Shown: positions 61,145 to 64,000 of the stretch, piece by piece
Layout of the letters: every line of letters starts with the position of its first letter
Numbering within the stretch: the first letter of the stretch is position 1
Origin: Arctopsyche grandis
Lineage: Eukaryota > Arthropoda > Insecta > Trichoptera > Hydropsychidae
Direction of reading: 5' to 3'
Length of the DNA stretch: 64,000 bases
Assembly (NCBI RefSeq): GCF_051622035.1
Contig: NC_135361.1
Location: 27,769,205-27,833,204 of the forward strand
Notes under the pieces: generated by a model
What the model saw: the letters and a program-made list of their open reading frames with translations, nothing else
Databases searched by the model: none
What the model was told of the DNA's origin: nothing
Translations under genes and position numbers: made by a program

Positions 61145-61335
61145 TCTATAATTTCGAAAGAGACTTTGTAAGTTTGTAAATATTGTTGGTGACGACATTT
61201 AAATTGGTTGAATGTTATATTTTTTTCGATTCAAATAAATTTAATAAAAAAAACAAATGAATATTTACTAGTAGATTCGTCGTGTTTCAGCTGTTTATTT
61301 TACAAATACTGAGCGAAGCCGGGTAAAACAATTAG
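61145..61335 (+). mobile_element. Helitron-like element, family 1 (191 bp)
   Basis: The 5' end is A|TCTATAATTTCGAAAGAG; the 3' end is AATACTGAGCGAAGCCGGG...CAATTAG|T, with TTAG instead of CTAG. The smallest complete family member. Confidence 0.7.
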
Positions 61336-61599
61336 TTAGACTATATTTACGTAGTTCAAAAGCACCAAGTACATATGTATAACACTTAGTGATTCTGATT
61401 TCTCGATGATTTTCATTTCTCGAGAAATAAGAATTATCAATTTAACTTCTTAAATTTCTCAAGAATTGTCAAAAAATTTTGATAAATAAAAAAATGTATA
61501 TAAAACAGTAAAGTATCGTTTATTCAACATTATTGGATTCAAGAATACAATATATGTTTTCGCGTTATTGGAAATGTTATTTTTGGGTCTACCCCACGG

Positions 61600-61802
61600 G
61601 ATCGAATTAGAAATGCACCAAAAACCAAATATCGGAAGGCAAAGATCGAAAATCGAAAGATCTTAAGTCGAAAGATCAAAAAAAAAGGGTGCATGGTAAA
61701 CGGTTCATACTCACGTACATCCTCACTTAATTTGCTCGAACAGGATACAACAGGAACAAGAGGAACAGGCTTTTCCTCCCGTATTAATGTGCGCGCGCAG
61801 AA
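61600..61802 (+). repeat. Dispersed repeat, second copy of 26305-26450
   Basis: Same order of blocks as 26305-26450, with about 60 nt extra in the middle (GGTGCATGGTAAACGGTTCA). Part of its centre, AGGAACAGGCT, also occurs at the loop of the palindromic MITE at 21978-22138. Confidence 0.6.
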
Positions 61803-61935
61803 TAAATACATAAAAACGGCACAAATAAATCAATTTTGCGAAATTATAACTATATTAGACTATTTTTAGTATTGACAGCAGATAGTATAATAGTAATCAT
61901 AGCATTTGTTAATACATAATATGCAATATCGCCTT

Positions 61936-63956
61936 TTATTCCGGATTCGGCCAGACCACACTCTCAAGCCATGGCACGTAAGCAGAGACTTTTGTGTAAA
62001 TACCCGGTGTACCAGCACGTCCACATCCTTTTCCCTTCGATGTAATTCCAATGACGGTGTAAGTGCAGTGTACCCCATAATTATATACTTGGATAGGACC
62101 GCCTGAATCGCCCTGGAAATTTATACATTATAAATTAATTTTTGGGTCTATCTGCTTTACCGCCTCCCCTATGTACATATCTAATATATAATTTCGAAAG
62201 AGACTATGTATGTAAGTTTGCATCTTTGGTTGGGAACTGGTATCCCAAATCCGAATATTCGAATACTTTTTGTACGAACTTATTTTTTTATTTTCAATCT
62301 ACAGCACATTTAGTTCTATTTGTTCCGGATAATGATTCTTTAAAAATTTTAGTAATATCTTGAACTTCTAAAAACTACAATTGGGAACTTACTATTGGAA
62401 AATTACTATTGCAAACAAAAAAAACAAATGAATAAATGAACATTTAGATTCGCAATGTTTAAGCTGTTTATATTAAAAATACTGAGCGAAGCCGGGTAAA
62501 ACAACTAGTCTATATATATAAAAATGAATGTGTGTGTGTGTGTGTGTGTGTCTCGAATAGGCTGCTAAACCACTGAACCGATAACGATGGAACTTTCAGG
62601 ATTTGTTGTATGCATGTCCGGGAAGATTACTGTGAAAAAAAAATCGGGAAAAAACGGGAATGAGTGTCATTGCAACGCAATAATTTCAAATGTGTTCGCT
62701 ACCGGCGTTTTTCCGACAAATGGGAACGGGAACGAGAACGGGAACGGGAATTGCATGCGTTATTATGGTTCAGCTAGTGTTAAATAAATAAAACATAACA
62801 CGATAAATCCTCGTGTGAGAGCGATCGCCACATGAGATTTAATCACAGAGCTGTAACATTTGACATTTGGAAAATGGCCTCTCAGAGAATATAAAATATT
62901 TGTAAAGATATTTAGCAACAAATTGGTAGAATTTAAACTTTTAATAAACTATTTTCGGGAACTCCCTGGATGACACTATTGGATACATGTATGAGCCTGT
63001 AAATACCAGGTCTGTGGAGTAGGAGTCATAAAAAATCCACCAACTCCGACTCCGACTCCGTATTTTCTTTAATTAATAGTATTATGGTATGCTTTAACTA
63101 GTCTCCAATTTTATTTTAGTAAATCCAATATGAAATTTAAATTTAGTAATGTCTATAAAAATCATGAAATTAAACAAAATTATAAATAAAATCGTTGAAT
63201 TACACGTATTTTGATGTGTTGTGGCCAAAACGCATTATTTCCTCGTCTCATTTCAATTCTCATATTTTTTATTAAATTAATTTGTTTGTGTATAAAATAT
63301 ATACACACGTGTACACTATGAATATACCAATTTTTCATTTACACCTATTTCATTGCTAAGAATTTAATAAATTGGATGACATGTCGATATATTTTATAAT
63401 TCCATTAATTTTTTATATTAATGGAATTATAAAAATTGAAAATTGAAATTCGCTATTATTTTTATTACCAACAAATTTGAACGTCGGCAAGCAACGTAAA
63501 TATTTCTAAAATCGAAGTCAGAGTCGGAGTTGGAGTCGTAGTCAGAATCGGTGTCGGAGTCGTAGTCGGGGTCTGAATCGAATTTCAATTCATAAGATAA
63601 AATCTGAGTCAGTACCTAATCTTGATGCGACTCCACAGTCCTGGTAAATGCACACATTACATTTAAAGTTGCTCAGAGCACAGACCAAAATCGTATTGGG
63701 GAGGCCTTCATCCAGCAGTGGATGATGAATATTAATGAGTGTGTGAGAATATGATGATGATTAGTTGATGAAAACAGGGGCCGCTAAATTTGTTTAAAAA
63801 ATGACTAATATAAAACATACATACATAACAAGAATCTTTACTTTCCAATTCACTTCCATAACATAAGTGAATGTCCTCGGTGATACCATTAGGATTGCGC
63901 AAAGAACTTGGGTGCTTCTTGCGACATTTCTGGTTTGTGACTAAATTTACAACCAC
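61936..63956 (-). CDS. Gene E: clip-type (CLIPC-like) serine protease, last two exons only
   Basis: The penultimate exon 63956-63825 (132 nt, phase 0, as in all paralogues) begins Val-Val-Val-Asn-Leu-Val and ends Lys-Asp-Ser-Cys-Tyr. The last exon 62112-61936 begins Gly-Asp-Ser-Gly-Gly-Pro-Ile and ends Val-Val-Trp-Pro-Asn-Pro-Glu-stop. Asp189 and Gly226 (T-P-G-I-Y) are kept. Position 192 is Tyr, where the four other family members have Gln. The remaining exons lie beyond the right edge on the same strand as B-D. The 1.7-kb intron holds two Helitron-like elements, a hAT-type element and an RTE tail. Splice sites are standard GT-AG. Confidence 0.88.
62180..62508 (+). mobile_element. Helitron-like element, family 1 (329 bp)
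   Basis: The 5' end is A|TCTAATATATAATTTCGAA; the 3' end is ATACTGAGCGAAGCCGGG...CAACTAG|T. Inserted in the last intron of gene E. Confidence 0.72.
62509..62777 (+). mobile_element. Helitron-like element, family 3, abutting the family-1 copy
   Basis: It starts TCTATATATATAAAAATG exactly after the CTAG of the previous element, followed by a (TG)n run. It ends GGGAATTGCATGCGTTATTA...TCAGCTAG|T. A GGGAACGGGAACGAGAACGG run precedes the end. The same terminus is at 50674 on the minus strand. Confidence 0.65.
63007..63643. mobile_element. hAT-type non-autonomous element (637 bp)
   Basis: The ends are CAGGTCTGTGGAGT and ACTCCACAGTCCTG, with inverted internal GACTCCGACTCCGAC / GTCGGAGTCGTAGTCGG runs. 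The 8-bp duplications are GTAAATAC (62999-63006) and GTAAATGC (63644-63651), matching at 7 of 8. No transposase is coded. Confidence 0.78.
63665..63765 (+). mobile_element. RTE-type LINE 3' tail
   Basis: The plus strand encodes [18 protein letters not shown]-stop, the typical RTE C-terminus, followed by a GATGATGATT-like repeat tail. It is only about 100 nt long, a strongly 5'-truncated insertion. Confidence 0.65.
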
Positions 63957-64000
63957 CTAAAAGTAATCATCACTATATTGTTAAAATCATAATTTATTTA

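Overview
The window is eukaryotic, almost certainly from a holometabolous insect. It is AT-rich, its genes are split by GT-AG introns, it is dense with non-LTR, DNA-transposon and Helitron-like repeats, and its only host genes are arthropod clip-domain serine proteases. A caddisfly or moth lineage is plausible from the repeat families, but the sequence does not settle it.

Host genes: there are five paralogous clip-domain trypsin-like proteases of the CLIPC (snake-like) type. Gene A (+, 3030-3451) shows only its last two exons. Genes B (-, 11142-23451), C (-, 28980-35807) and D (-, 39527-51872) are complete, with eight, eight and nine coding exons and 399, 400 and 398 residues. Gene E (-, 61936-63956) shows only its last two exons and runs off the right edge. 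Exon sizes and phases match across the family: a 70-nt signal-peptide exon, a 104-nt clip exon, then 153-, 130- and 132-nt exons, and a last exon beginning exactly at Gly-Asp-Ser. B, C and D have a signal peptide, one six-cysteine clip domain, an activation site cut after Leu (Leu|Ile), the His-Asp-Ser triad and Asp at chymotrypsin position 189. Proteases of this type are usually zymogens in the haemolymph cascades that lead to Toll activation or melanisation.

Everything else is repeats. 1-3029 and 3452-11141 hold foldback elements and several broken LINEs, including a jockey-like copy nested in another LINE with a 12-bp target duplication. The introns of B carry hAT, Helitron-like, LINE, solo-LTR and MITE insertions. 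23.7-28.6 kb holds tRNA-derived SINE copies and a 5'-truncated LINE. The last intron of D (about 7 kb) holds a Helitron-like element, a strand-switching minisatellite, a solo LTR and a hAT element. Between D and E lie a 2-kb Helitron-like element with a GC-rich minisatellite inside it, a SINE, and a LINE with an uninterrupted 1029-residue ORF.

The observations most worth following are: (1) a 1.2-kb tract shared by B and C at about 99 percent identity that carries a truncated hAT and has a non-homologous left edge; (2) the GC-rich minisatellite, built partly on the GCGAAGC mini-hairpin that also sits at the Helitron-like 3' ends; (3) Gly226Ala in the specificity pocket of B and C only; and (4) an initiator-like motif at a fixed distance from the ATG in B, C and D.
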